A DNA stretch of 64,000 bases, from positions 56,718 through 120,717 of the forward strand of contig CAJQUW010007519.1 in NCBI GenBank assembly GCA_907163375.1. Reading direction: 5' to 3'. Each line of letters opens with the position of its first letter. Position 1 is the stretch's first letter. A program made the translations under genes and the position numbers. Positions 11,126 through 22,639 of the stretch are shown here, one piece after another. The DNA comes from Prostheceraeus crozeri. Taxonomy: Eukaryota > Platyhelminthes > Polycladida > Euryleptidae. Below the pieces are notes generated by a model that did no database searches, had not been told where the DNA came from, and saw nothing but the letters and a program-made list of their open reading frames with translations.

Positions 11126-11477
11126 TACTGAAAAGGAAAAGTAGGAGCTCCATCAACACGGCACTTCTTGAGTGGTAAGGATACACTTCTCCACCAGTGA
11201 TAGCACTCCATTTCTTTGTATGGGTCTCGTAGGTTTCATTCTCCAGCCGTCCCACCGCCCTCTCCAGCTTCTTGAGAAATTCTTGGACTTCTTCTGGCTT
11301 CCAACTCCGAACAAGGTGAAGATACCCATATCCTCTTCTCGCTTCTTGATCTTCTTTCTTACGTTGTAATTCCCTCATTTGAGTACGTAGGACTTCTTTC
11401 TCCAGATTGATTTTCTTTCTCTCTATAGCTTCTGTCCACTTCGATAGATCGGGAACTTTGACCGCCGTACACTTGGG
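11126..11477 (-). pseudogene. Family B N-terminal exon with putative 59-nt intron (left copy)
   Basis: The minus strand reads KVPDLSKWTEAIERKKINLE, a coiled-coil-like Glu/Lys/Arg segment, then EEVQEFLKKLERAVGRLENE and THTKKWSAITGGE. After GAA a GTGTAT donor begins a 59-nt stretch ending in a tract CTACTTTTCCTTTTCAG. The downstream YEDDFLCPSSEHLRTILVFD is in the frame that splicing at these sites would reach. PLEs are known to keep introns. The same sequence recurs at 12929-13281 (+). I recognise the PLE context rather than the segment itself. Confidence 0.55.
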
Positions 11478-11485
11478 CGCATATG

Positions 11486-12766
11486 CGAGATCGAATATAC
11501 CGGTAATGGCAAAAATTACCTTCAAATTAAAGGCTGTCCTATGGGAGCCCATTTTAGTCCGCCTTTTGCGGTTTTGTTTATGCATAGTATTGAAAGTATA
11601 GCTCTGCAACTTTTGAAATTACAGCACAATATATCTACAAGCATTTATGCTTGATACATTGATGACGTAATTATGGGTCCCTTTGACAAAGACTTCGACT
11701 TTGATGTAATATTAAGAACTTTCAATGGCATCGATGAGAATATTGAATTTACTCTGGAAGTTCCAAAAAACCTTACACTTAATTTCTTGGACATAAGCAT
11801 CACGGTGAAAGAAGGCAGTATGAATTATAAATGGTTTGAGAAAGAAATACATTCGGGTATTTCACTGCGCAGCGATAGTTACGTGCCTAACCATATCAAA
11901 AACAATTACGTAAATAATAGCATCAACTACGTAAAGAGAAGATGTAGCAACCAAGCTGATTGCAAGGTAGCTTTTAATAAACTTGAAACTAAATTAAGCA
12001 AAAATGGATTTTCAATGAAACGAAAACATAAGAAAAGTAGTAAAAGATGCAAGGAAATACGTAAAAACAGTACGTATTTAAAACTCGGATTTGTTAACGA
12101 TAAAACTGATCGTGATATCCGCAAATTAATTAAAAAATATGAGTTACCGATAAATCTTGTTAGCTCCCCTAATAAAACTATATATAATGCCTTGAAATTC
12201 AAACAAAAAGTAGAAAAACACGAAAGTTGCCTTGTTTGTGAGAGTTTGCCAAATAAGATGAAGTGTACAGATCGGTTTTTGGTATACAAATTTACATGCC
12301 ATCATTGTAAAGATTTCTATATTGGTCAAACCTCGCGTCCTTTTAAACATCGTTTTAATGAACACAAGCGTGCTGTAGATAAAGGTAATGTTGATTCGAG
12401 TGCTATGGCAGAACATTGTCTGAAATGTAGACCAAAACGTTTGACTGATTTTGACCTTGAAATTCTTGATAAGTGAAAAGATGCATTGGACACTAGACTG
12501 ACTGAAGCTCGTTACATTAAACAGTTGATTCCAAAAATCAATCGAAGAAAAGAGTTGACGGTATTTTAAACATCTCTCAACCGATAGCAGTGTATATAAG
12601 CAGCCCACATGAGCGGCCAGATCAGTTGGTTTTAGCGAATTACCCCCTGAGGAAGAGCGAACGCTCGAAACGCGTAGGGGTTGTACATATCTTTTAATTA
12701 ATTATTTTAATCTGGTCAATAAATTTCAAGGAGAGACGAAAGCTGTTTTTAAGCATCAACTCAAGT
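11486..12766 (+). mobile_element. Penelope-like element family B, 5'-truncated inverted copy
   Basis: Begins inside RT motif B (MGAHF equivalent near 11540) and runs through YIDD, the 267-codon nuclease frame 11673-12476, the tail EARYIKQLIPKINRRKEL (about 12503-12556), the 3' UTR with a hammerhead (12642-12685) and the sequence ggtcaataaatttcaagg to 12766. It mirrors 8804-10078 almost exactly. It shares two in-frame stops with its mirror, so both descend from one already defective copy or from a segmental inversion. Confidence 0.88.
12642..12685 (+). ncRNA. Minimal hammerhead ribozyme, family B right copy
   Basis: Core CTGAGGA at 12647-12653, stem II 12655-12659 with 12662-12666, GAAA at 12667-12670, CGCGTA at 12671-12676, and stem I ACCCC (12642-12646) with GGGGT (12677-12681). 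It is identical to the left copy. Predicted self-cleavage is after 12676. In a head-to-tail tandem such a ribozyme would process the 5' end of the next copy's RNA, which fits the B N-terminus starting at 12767. Confidence 0.85.
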
Positions 12767-13281
12767 ATGAAGAACCTCCTGTTGGCGACCATCCTGTATG
12801 TCAATACCGTTGATCAGAACCTATGGTCAAGATCTAACGTGATGCAATTCGCAAATGATCAAGTGAAATACGTGAAAAACCAACTCAACACTGCGTTCAT
12901 TGCGGCATGCCTGTCCCACAATGTGGTTCCCAAGTGCGCGGCGGTCAAAGTTCCCGATCTATCGAAGTGGACAGAAGCTATAGAGAGAAAGAAAATCAAT
13001 CTGGAGAAAGAAGTCCTACGTACTCAAATGAGGGAATTACAACGTAAGAAAGAAGATCAAGAAGCGAGAAGAGGATATGGGTATCTTCACCTTGTTCGGA
13101 GTTGGAAGCCAGAAGAAGTCCAAGAATTTCTCAAGAAGCTGGAGAGGGCGGTGGGACGGCTGGAGAATGAAACCTACGAGACCCATACAAAGAAATGGAG
13201 TGCTATCACTGGTGGAGAAGTGTATCCTTACCACTCAAGAAGTGCCGTGTTGATGGAGCTCCTACTTTTCCCTTTCAGTAC
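12767..13281 (+). pseudogene. Family B N-terminus, second tandem copy
   Basis: The frame from ATG 12767 reads MKNLLLATILYVNTVDQNLW, then KNQLNTAFIAACLSHNVVPK (the PLE N-terminal FI..C....VPK motif) and KVPDLSKWTEAIERKK. From 12929 it is the inverse of 11126-11477. At the predicted intron's CAG the sequence switches to family A (13280). It follows the hammerhead-bearing 3' end of the preceding B copy by about 80 bases, as expected for a PLE tandem. The open frame runs into A sequence to 13510 but is chimeric. Confidence 0.65.
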
Positions 13282-14122
13282 CTTGATCAACCGAGCTTAT
13301 GTAGTTTGTAATTCCTGGCTTAATTTCCACAATGAAATTGATAAACTGAGTCACATTTTCAAAGACAATGGCTACCCGTCCTTATTTATCTTGGATACCA
13401 CCAAAAAATTCCTAGATAAAAAATTTTCTAACCCCTCTGTCAAGTCTGATCAATCATACAGCCATGTTGTTAAAATTCCTTTTTTTTGGACAGCAGTCTC
13501 TGTTCTTTAAGAAGAGACTTCAGAGCATTTTTGATCGGATTGATCCTGACAGCAAAGTTAGGTGGGTGTTTACTTGCACAAAGTTGAAAAGCTACTTTTC
13601 GAACAAGGACAGAACTCCCTTAATGTTGAAATCAGGTGTTGTATATTGTTTCACATGTGAGGTTGCTCCTCGCTTTACCTACATTGGTAAAACTCTCAGA
13701 CACCTAAACATTAGAGTTAAGGAGCATAAGTCCAAAATCTCGGCAATCTTTGATCACCGACTGAATTGTAGTTGCAGATGTAACCCTGAAAATTTCAAAA
13801 TCCTGGCATCAGATAGTGATGGATTTGCCCTAAATATCAAAGAAGCTTTTTACATTAAATAATTGGGTCCTAAACTCAACAAACAAGTGAAATTCGATGG
13901 GTCGTTCTATAATTGTCGTCTTTTTTAAAAATTGAAGTTCAGTTGGGTATGGGTGCTAATGTGATTGCGTTAGGCCATTAGCAAGTTATTGTATCTAAAC
14001 TCTCTTCCTGCTAGTATTTCTGAGCTTTTAGGCTGCTACTAGTAGTTTGTGGTTTCACTAGCTGTATATGTTCCATTCATGTTCAGTCCATTGTACATTG
14101 AATTTATTGATTTGTATCTATA
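13280..14122 (+). mobile_element. Penelope-like element family A, right copy: RT end, GIY-YIG, 3' UTR
   Basis: Mirror of 6488-7331. It starts with LINRAYVVCNSWLNFHNEID, has RIDPDSKVRWVFTCTKLKS before the nuclease, then VVYCFTCE...YIGKTLRHL (13640-13700) and EAFYIK to the stop at 13860. The 3' UTR is the same as on the left arm to 14122. It carries no RT palm. Small differences (such as the length of a T run near 13480) break the frame. The two copies are nearly identical, so the duplication is recent. Confidence 0.85.
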
Positions 14123-14178
14123 TTACGGAAGACATTCACCTTTTAACCTAAATAGATGCATGTATGTTGGACTCAGTG

Positions 14179-15001
14179 CATAGAGTAAGTATATGTAGGT
14201 AGAGTGTCGACTCAAAAAAGTGCCTGTGAACAGTGAAAATGTTTAAATCAAAAGATTCAATTTTTACGGAGATAGCGTTCCTATAGTCCAAAAAATTATT
14301 TGAGCAGTTTTTAAAAAGTTAAATTTTGCAAATTTATATACTACCGACATGAAGCCACCGTATAAGTAGTATGAAGCAAGTTGGATTCGCTATCAAGCAT
14401 CTTAAGTAAGCTGATTATCTAGGAAATTTCATGAACTGCACTATAATGCAAGCCCCTGCAAGTCTTTAAGGAAGAGTTGAGATCTCATTGTGCTTCTTAG
14501 ATGAGATGTCATGTTTTTAATTCAATTTTCAGCGGCATGATTTTATGATTCGCAGGGCGTCATTTGTCGAATTCGAATAGTAATGTGTACTAATCTGCAT
14601 CTTAAGTTCATTGTAACCAGTTTCTTTGAGTGCGATGTTTTGCTCTTTCAGTGGCGGTACATGATATGATCACGCTTAAGAAAATAATCTTATTATAACA
14701 GAGCTGAACTTTTAGTGATGGCAACCCATCGAATTGCTAATCTAGCAAACTATATTGCCTCTCCAAATTGACATGACGAATTTGTGCAATACTATTCCTT
14801 ATTATGTATTGCCATCATTATCAGTCAAATTCATCTACATTTCTCCAAACGTGTAAAAACTGCATATCTCACAGGTGGTACTGGGTCTCGACCTCGCATC
14901 GACTCATGTTCAATTAATTAAATCGAAACTGAATACACATTGGGGACTTAGTAAATGCCTAAATGCTGAGTTACCACTCTACCTAATATACATACTCTAT
15001 G
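14179..15001. mobile_element. hAT-type miniature element, family M1, copy A
   Basis: Ends CATAGAGTA...ACTCTATG with inner motif GGTAGAGTG / CACTCTACC form terminal inverted repeats. An exact 8-bp target duplication ACTCAGTG flanks it (14171-14178 and 15002-15009). An 8-bp duplication with CA ends fits the hAT superfamily. There is no transposase frame. Related copies lie at 21783-22629 and 39909-40756 (opposite orientation), 55430-55760 (partial), and a 22-bp version at 55348-55369. Confidence 0.85.
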
Positions 15002-15009
15002 ACTCAGTG

Positions 15010-17243
15010 TGTATGTATCAGTAATTTACCTTTTCATGTTATTCAGTTTTTAAATTTTATTCAGTTTTTTGAACTGAATAGAAACAGTTTTTCTGCATTT
15101 ATATTTCAACTAATTCAAAATAGAAGAGCTGCGTGCAGCAAATTTATCATAAATTTAAATTAAAATGCATGCACATTCAATTTACCTTTCTGGAGACTAA
15201 TGAAAACTTTCAAAATTAATTCTCTTTAATTAGTGTAATAGAGCCTAAATTTAATTTATCCAACATAGAGTAGTTACGTACAAGCTTTGTTGTCTAAATT
15301 ATGGACCAAAAAAAAAGTAGCCCGGAATCCCAATACGCAATCCTACTATTATACTGTTAAGTTATTCTCTTCCTATCTGATCTAAGGAATAATATTTGTA
15401 CTCAACTTAAAAAGGAATACTTCGAATTAAATTAAGATGCATATGGCATTTATCAGGCCTCATTTAGTCTACAGATCATCAAATGATAGAAATTGTGATT
15501 GTATCAATAAAGTAATATATAGGCATCCATAAAACAATTATGAAATTTCTTTCATAGTGAAATCTAAAAGCCGCATAGAGTTGAACTTAAATATAGCAGC
15601 AGCGTAGTTGGCTTTTAAGAACGGCGGAATCTCTTTATTTTTATTTCAATTGACAGATTTATGCAAAGAAATTCGACTAATCTTTTTGTTTGAGTTACTC
15701 GAACAGATAGAATAACCACACAGATTGTAAAAAGATGGAATTTTGCGATATTTGATGCCACGTAATTTGCAAGACGACTGGAACTATTATTGTCGTTTTA
15801 CTGATGTTGGTTGACAATCTATAAATTGAAAAAATATGACGCTCGCGCGCGAATTTGTGAAGATGTCAGCAGCTCTCACATTATATGGCGCCTATTAAAG
15901 CCAAAGCATCTGATAAGTTTACGTAAACTGCTATGATATGAATACATGCAATTATTGCAAGTTATGCAATGGAAATGAAAGAAAAACTAGTTTTTGCAGC
16001 AGTAGTAACCAATTTGCGTTCTCAACCACGCAGGTTCTGATGCCGTCTAATTTCAAATTTATTGACAGTTTCATGATCACAGCCAATCGGGGTAGAGTTG
16101 GGACAGCAAAACATATGCAATAAGCAAACACAGGTTTAATTGTATTATAGATTGACAAATTATGCAATTGAAAACTTGATTCTTGTTTTGTTGATATGAG
16201 TTAAAATTTCAAAAATTTTTTTAAAATTTCGCTTTGCCTCAATCAAGGATAAGTAAAATAATATTTGTAGCCAATATTAAGTTAATTTTGATTATTGTCA
16301 GTTACAAGAAGCAAAATTTTATCAAATTCACTTGGGGCCAAGATTGACAGCAGTGTAGATTTCCTTTTTCTATTATCTTTCGCCTAATATATTTGATTGG
16401 AAATCATTTTTTCAACGCAATTCTCATGGAAGAACGTATACAGACAGTGAGCTGACATGCAATCAGTCAATGAGAAATCGTGAGTGCAGTACGTTTTATT
16501 CAACTAAATAAGAAAAATGTAGTAAGTGATAGATATGTACAGCTAGATATATATGTAATAAATAACTAGGAACTTTACAATACAGCAAACAAAGTTAAAA
16601 ATACATGAGAGCCCTTCGAGGATATACAAGCCTTCGAAGGAAGAGTGAATCTGACTTGAAATCATTATTTATCAAATGAATCTTACAGTGAATAAAGTCA
16701 CCGTTTTAAAGAGAACAAAAATAATTTGTTGACGCAAATCTGATAAATGTTTTGTGGCATAAAAAGTCTTTTTTCGAAATTTATTGAAAAACAAATAATT
16801 AATCGGCTCTTTTGGTGCGATTATCAAATCAAAAATAGAAAATTGCCTCACATCAACGATGTTTCCTTTTACTTTTGAGGTATACTTCATTGACGTGATT
16901 TGATGGAATACATAGGCTCTCTACGCGACGTTAAGGGTAATCCTGACGAATGCCAATCCCTCCAAACTCTTTTTGTGATTCCTAGGAATGCACAGGCTTT
17001 ACTCAACATGCTGGAAGGAAGAAGATGATAGCGAAGAGGAGGACGACGTTATATTATGGAAGGAGAAAAACACTTGCAGTTCATAAGGAAGCATGCCATA
17101 AGATATGTAATCATCATGACGTGTTCATGTTGGTAGGAGATGTCATCGCAACGCCGGATAGCGGCGCAAAAAGCAATCCTCACATCACCAATTTTACAAA
17201 AAAATCAGCTCTTTATTGACTTATTTTGCAGATAAGTAATTTC
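15010..17243. other. Unannotated stretch
   Basis: AT-rich sequence with short frames only. The frames at 15938-16167 overlap on both strands, a sign of chance. Bases 16890-17220 are somewhat richer in GC, with an acidic-looking run near 17035, but no frame is recognised. Confidence 0.4.
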
Positions 17244-17761
17244 CAAGGGCGCAGCAGCGAATTTTTCCTAGGGGTTCCGACAAATTCTCTGATGATATAT
17301 CGTAAAAAATCAATCCATGATATATTAATCCGTGATCAGAGTAAGATCACGCGTTAAGACTTAATGATGATGACAGATGTCTTTATTTATCTCATAAGAC
17401 TATGCCAGTCTCTGGAATCAGATTCTTTATTAGCATTGCTATTTGCGCGTGCTAAGTTGAGTAAAGTAAAACGAAAAGGACGAAGGATTAATAGAAATTC
17501 CAGATGTGCTTGTTTATCACAGCATATAGTCTCTATAGCGAGGGTTTTCGAAAGTTTAGGGGACAGCATCGCTGTAGCAGTGAGGATTAGAACACACGCT
17601 CACAGAAGTAGAATTTGATTGGCAAGATAGGGAAGAATGAATTTCGTAATTCAATGAAATTGAAAAGTGATAAAAAAGGCATGGAAATCACGCCATTTCA
17701 ACAGGTGTCCGACCCCCCTAGGAAAATTCTGAAGGGGTCCCCCGCAAATGCTGCGCCCCTG
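17244..17761. mobile_element. hAT-type miniature element with CAGGGGCGCAGC ends
   Basis: The left end reads CAAGGGCGCAGC...TTTTTCCTAGGGG and the right end is its inverse (CCCCTAGGAAAATTC...GCTGCGCCCCTG). Flanks gtaatttc (17236-17243) and gcaatctc (17762-17769) agree at six of eight positions, consistent with an aged 8-bp duplication. It is 518 bp with no transposase. CAGGGGCG ends are common in hAT elements. Confidence 0.65.
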
Positions 17762-17769
17762 GCAATCTC

Positions 17770-19552
17770 CCTTACTGATACCTGTTGTGCTGTTTATAGT
17801 TCGCAATGAACTCAGTTTGCGAACATATATCGCGACTGAATATGTATATGCGTGTCTCCCGTGGACAGTGACGTCGTCTCCGTGCCTGCGAGGCCTGCGC
17901 CGCATACCCAAAAATAATTTCATAAAGCAAAAGGTTCAAATAGTTTTCGTTTGTTTTTGAGAGCATCTTTCGGCTACATTACACTTTACAGTCTCAAATC
18001 AGGCTCTCAAATACGTTCAGAGCGCCAGCGAATCTTCACTACAGGATCTTCAAGCAATCACAATGCGCTAGAGCCAATGTATAGAGATGGGTTCACAACA
18101 AATCACAGAGATTTGTGTGTTTGTGTGATAGTTAGAGCGTGTGCGCTTATTCTACTTGTCTTCTGTCGATAGGAACGGAGTTGGAAATACATTGCAACAA
18201 TGCAGGAAAATATCTATTTATGAATTCCTAGATTCAAATAGAAAGAGACACTTTTCCCTATTTTTACAAATTTGGGAAAGTATATGATGACGTTGAATCG
18301 TTGTGTCTGCGTTCACCATTGAAGGAAGGCTGAATCGGAGGGTTAGAAGCCGCTGAAGGATAGAGCGACGAAGGTTTCATTTGATATGTGATTCAGTCAG
18401 CGATATTCAGCGATATTACTATTTCAAGTCATAGTGGTGATACTATGTTTATGTCGGCGATTTCATCAGTGGTTATTTTCTTCACCGGCAAGCCGTCCGA
18501 GGGATTATGCAGAAAAACTAACCATCGAACACGAAGTTAATGACATTGAAATAAAAACTAAACTACTCTCAAAGGATAGAATATGAGGAGGAGCACAAAA
18601 AGCATTTTAGGAGTCCTAAATTTGAAACATGTAGGTGCTTGACCTGCTATAATAAACACAACAGAGTCTTGCGTTGGCGAAAGCTTCCTCGAGAGTGAAT
18701 GTTCTCTACAGTAATCTCAGCTGCTTGACCAAGACGATAAAGCGTCATATGAGAAATCAACATTGCATCTTCATAGTCATTTGACGCTTAAAGCCTCAGG
18801 AAAGCAGAGTCGCGTTGACGAACAATCAGCGTAGGATTGCATGGTTATTACGAGGCTGTTCAGAAACAGAGGCTGTGACATAAGACTTAAGGTGAATCAC
18901 AATACACATGCAGTTTGGTCAATATAGGGTAGTCTGTGGACTTCAGTGCGACTTTCATTTAAATATCAGTATTTATTTCTCACATATTTTCATTTCATTC
19001 TGTAGTCATGCATGCCAACATGATTTGAATATGCATGCACCAATACACATAAGTTTCATTGAAGATACACATTAATTCATTGAAATTATTATAGCTTCGA
19101 ATTAATTATTTTATGCAGTTCATGCTGTCTGCTGCAGAAATATGAATCCATTAAGGAGCAAGGGCCTATGGTCTGGCAGCACGCGACGCCCCTGTGCGTA
19201 ATTGGTTATTCTTGCTGATTTTCATGATTATAATGTATGTAAGGTAACCAAAAGATGTCGAATCAACTGAAATCTAGAGCATTTTACTTTCACGGATTTT
19301 GTAAATTCGCTTAACCGGATCATTGACTTACTTGATTCAGAGCGTTCTGATGATCGAAGATGCACCTTTACTTATAATTTGGAGGCATTACTGCTTCAAT
19401 TCGGAGGTATAGCAACACCAATTCTCATAGATTTCATTATTTTGCTTCACAATATAACAAGCAACCAAGGAATGCAGGATCAGGTGATCGTATGCAGGCC
19501 ACTTGATGCATCATATCGGGGCATCATCTGTCGATTCAAGTACGATACGTAT
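17770..19552. other. Unannotated stretch
   Basis: No recognisable exon. The frames around 17651-17966 overlap on both strands across the miniature element's end. A short duplicated gatattcagcgatatt lies near 18400. Nothing else was supported. Confidence 0.4.
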
Positions 19553-19705
19553 AGGATATCACACTGATATCAGTAGATAAACGCTGAGAATCTACGAGTA
19601 TCATAAGCTATCTATTCTCCGAGCCGGAGGCGAGGAGAATAGATAGCTTATGAATCGAGTAGATTTTCAAGCAGCGTTTATCTTCGGAAATCAGTGTGAT
19701 ATCCT
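19553..19705. repeat. Imperfect foldback, about 67-bp arms
   Basis: aggatatcacactga at 19553 is mirrored by tcagtgtgatatcct ending at 19705. Further in, cataagctatctattctcc faces ggagaatagatagcttatg across a 13-base GC-rich loop. The arms have several mismatches. It could be a small foldback element or a transcribed hairpin. Confidence 0.7.
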
Positions 19706-21782
19706 AATTTATATGATCGATATCTTAAAGGGAATAGAAATTCATAAAACTCAAGCGTTTAACACTGCAAATGTTGACAACATGAAAGACATGTTTAGTG
19801 GAACTTTCTCAAACTGTGTATTCAATGTCAAGTTTGAGAAGTAAGAGACAATGTGACATGACTCATCATGATACTTATTGTTGATAAATTATTAAAATTT
19901 GTTCAATTTACTAATTTATCATAGTTTTCAATATTTTACTATGGATCTATGTACCCAGTAGAATAAACGACTATATTCTATCGTTAAATATCTACAATTC
20001 TACTGATATCAGTCATATAAATTATATTAGAAGTTTGTTTTTTAAACATCTTTTTTCACATTTTTCTCATTTTTTCACAACCATTTTCACATCTTGGCTA
20101 TCCATCGTCTGTGGTTATAACAGGTGTTCATTTTCACGATGCCAATAATAATGAAATAATGGTAGGCCTACTTCAGAGTCAGACTGACCGTTATAGTGCA
20201 TCATGACCTATGTCAGTATTTATTATGATTTAGATTGCTTCATTATAGAATGAAAATGACGAAGATATTAAATAAAAGTTTAAAATAAAATCGAATACAA
20301 CCACCCACAGTTGAAAAATTTATTGAAATGATCGCTATTGCCTGGGAGCCTCGCTCCACCTCACAACTCTTCCATTATCATTTCGTCCATGAAAATTACG
20401 AAGTAATGATTGAAAGGATGACATCGGGGTGTCGAGGTGAGGATATGATCGCCATCTAGCTCATTAGGCACGAATATCCGCTATTGCTTCATCTTCAAGT
20501 TCTCGTCGACTCATCAGACACCAAAACTAATAAGCGAAAACTGATTCCTACTACAAAAAGTGCTTTTTATTTTTTTGCAGAGTGCTTTTTATTTTATTTT
20601 AATACCTATAAAATATTTTTCTTTACATCAAAAATTACGAATAATACCTGAAAAATATTTCTCTTTTCATCAAAAATGACAACACCATCCTTAATTGTTG
20701 ATATTTTGAGATTTTCTTTTGAATGAAAATATCTCAGATTAAATCATATGCAGTTTATTCATATACTTTTGAGTTCTTCTATCCGAGTAATTCCGAATGA
20801 AGACGAATTTATTGTAAAGAGTTTCATACATGAACAAGTAACTTTTCATCTGTGCTATGAGGTACTGCGAAGGATGATTGCATTCATCAAAGACACCGCA
20901 AACGATTTGATCTCACTTGAGTTGATTATCACAATTCTAACTGTAGACAGGAATTATTGCACTCGCATGCAATTCAACGACAAATATTTCATGAATCACC
21001 GAAGTGTCTGACTCTCTAATGTAGTATACAGGGGAATATTAATATCCAGGAGGATCGAAGCAAAGTACTTATGACATTCTAAAGTTCAATGATACTCTCA
21101 TTAAAATAAAATTAATCTGCTGAACTTTAGTAAGATCGCAAACAGAAATCTTGATTCTTGATGACTTTCAGGAAAAGATATGCTTTTACAAGACTAGGTA
21201 TAGTCGGCATGCTCGATTGTATGTATATAGGAAAACCTTTATTTAATGTAATCGTAATTGTTGTAGGTAGGCAGTTATGCACGCCGACATATCAGATCTC
21301 GGTGGCCTGTTGTTTGTTTCGGTCGTTTGTCGAAGCAATTGCATGCTCTTTCTTCATGCGGTCAATCGATCAGGCGTTGCGCTGTATGTAGACTATATCA
21401 TGACGGTGATAATTATGATGATATTCTGGTGTGCGCATATTTGGAATGAAAATCAATCATGGTAGAAAGAAATTTCAGGTTGGAAAATAACGAAAGTGAA
21501 GGAGATCACAAGGTCATATACATGCACATATAGAGAGTCTGCTAGTAAATAAGTAGTTTACTAGAAAATTCTGAGAGTTCTCATATAGGTCATTACATAG
21601 ACCTACACATAATAGAACAAATGAGGAATGACGTTTTGGCTGACGGTGATAAGCGGAATGAGATGATTAGGAGGTGGTCCAGGCTTAGCATTGACACAAA
21701 AGTCTCTAACACTGGTGAGATTAGGATGTGGTGAAATGGCAATCATGATCGCATATAGGATTGTGACAATGATGTAGTTGGT
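19706..21782. other. Unannotated stretch with short tandem duplication
   Basis: Mostly AT-rich and non-coding. Bases 20601-20642 and 20643-20682 are two diverged copies of a unit starting aatacct and ending catcaaaaat, preceded by a repeated agtgctttttatttt (20559-20595). The frames at 20748-21011 and 21158-21465 match nothing I know. Confidence 0.45.
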
Positions 21783-22629
21783 CATAGTAGGTATATTAGG
21801 TAGAGTGGTAACTCCGCATTTATTAAATCCCCGATGTGTATGCACTTTCGATTTTATTAAATGAACTCGAAGGGGATATAGTTGGTAATTGTTACCAAAT
21901 GTGAGATATGCACATTTTTGCAGTTTTGAAGAAATTGCCATGGAATTGACTGATCATGATAGTAATGCAGAAGGAATGATTGCATTTTATAGATCCTGTG
22001 TGTCATGACAGCCTTGGAGATTTAATGTTTGTTAAATTAGAAATTCGATGGGTTCCTGTTACTTTCATGCTCAACCTCAAGAGTATTTTCTTAAACGTGA
22101 TCATATCACAAGCAACCTGCCACTGGCAGACCAAAATCACATAATCAAAGACAATGATTTCAATTAACTTTGAAAGATGTAAATGGGTCCACATCACTAT
22201 ACAGATTCAAGAAATGAAACATGAGTTTAGTGAATCATAGATTCATGCCGGTGAAAATTGAATTAAAAACTTGAAATTTCAGCCAAGAAAGCACGAATAA
22301 TATCGAGACTTTTTCATGAAGACTTTCATTATAATGCAATTCATGAAATTCCCTTGATAATCAGCTTGATTTCCGCCCAGTTGGGATGCTTATTAGCAAA
22401 TATTCATTCCTTTTGATATCCAACTTGTTTCATACTACTTATATAGGGGCGTCATCTGGGTAGTATTTATATATTGGCAAAATCTTGACTTTCTTAAAAC
22501 TGCTCAAACAATTTTTTGGACCACGGGAACGCAATCTCCGCAAAAAACTTAATCTTTTGATATAAAAATTTTCACTGTATACAGATGCTTTTTTGAGTCG
22601 ACACTCTACCTTTGTATCCCTACTCTATG
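21783..22629. mobile_element. hAT-type miniature element, family M1, copy B
   Basis: Starts CATAGTAGGTATATTAGG and ends CCCTACTCTATG. It matches 39909-40756 along its whole length and 14179-15001 in reverse (shared block ggaacgcaatctccgcaaaaaac and others). The flanking 8-mers do not match, so the duplication has decayed or the left end is slightly altered. The open frames inside are shared only because the repeat is shared. Confidence 0.8.
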
Positions 22630-22639
22630 GTTATTCATG

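Larger units (their letters stand above)
8804..11477 (-). mobile_element. Penelope-like element family B, nearly full length
   Basis: Read right to left: N-terminal exon with VKVPDLSKWTEAIERKK (about 11460), a putative 59-nt intron, ILVFDESVSLGGDD then LLEKGPKFRVPHNV (about 11010, the GPKF motif before RT), FRTTLKDHK and GVYPLRPIAS (about 10470-10400, RT motifs 1-2), STFISLDVKNPYPSI (motif A), IKGCPMGAHFSPPFAVLF (motif B), YIDDVIMG (catalytic YIDD, about 9910), LNFLDISI, a GIY-YIG nuclease and a 3' UTR with hammerhead. All main segments share one frame, with about four in-frame stops and no frameshift apart from the proposed intron. Low decay implies recent insertion. The far N-terminus is lost at 11478. 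Confidence 0.88.
6488..14122. repeat. Nested inverted-repeat complex of Penelope-like elements
   Basis: Three inverted pairs are visible. Outer: 6488-7331 with 13280-14122 (family A, 844 against 843 bp). Inner: 8804-10078 with 11486-12766 (family B 3' half, 1275 against 1281 bp). Third: 11126-11477 with 12929-13281 (family B N-terminal region, 352 against 353 bp). The inner arms differ by one 6-base insertion near 11502 and about five substitutions I noticed, so they are about 99.5 percent alike. The order on the right arm (B 3' half, then B N-terminus) is a head-to-tail tandem of B, a usual PLE arrangement. The left arm holds one nearly full-length B in the opposite direction. Confidence 0.85.

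Noticed and set aside
6488-14122. Long terminal repeats of an LTR retrotransposon
   Set aside because: The repeats are inverted, contain PLE reverse transcriptase and GIY-YIG domains, and no gag, protease or integrase is present.
21603-22197. Frames inside M1 copies as a conserved small protein
   Set aside because: Similar frames at 40131-40325 exist only because the whole repeat is shared; substitutions do not look protein-constrained.
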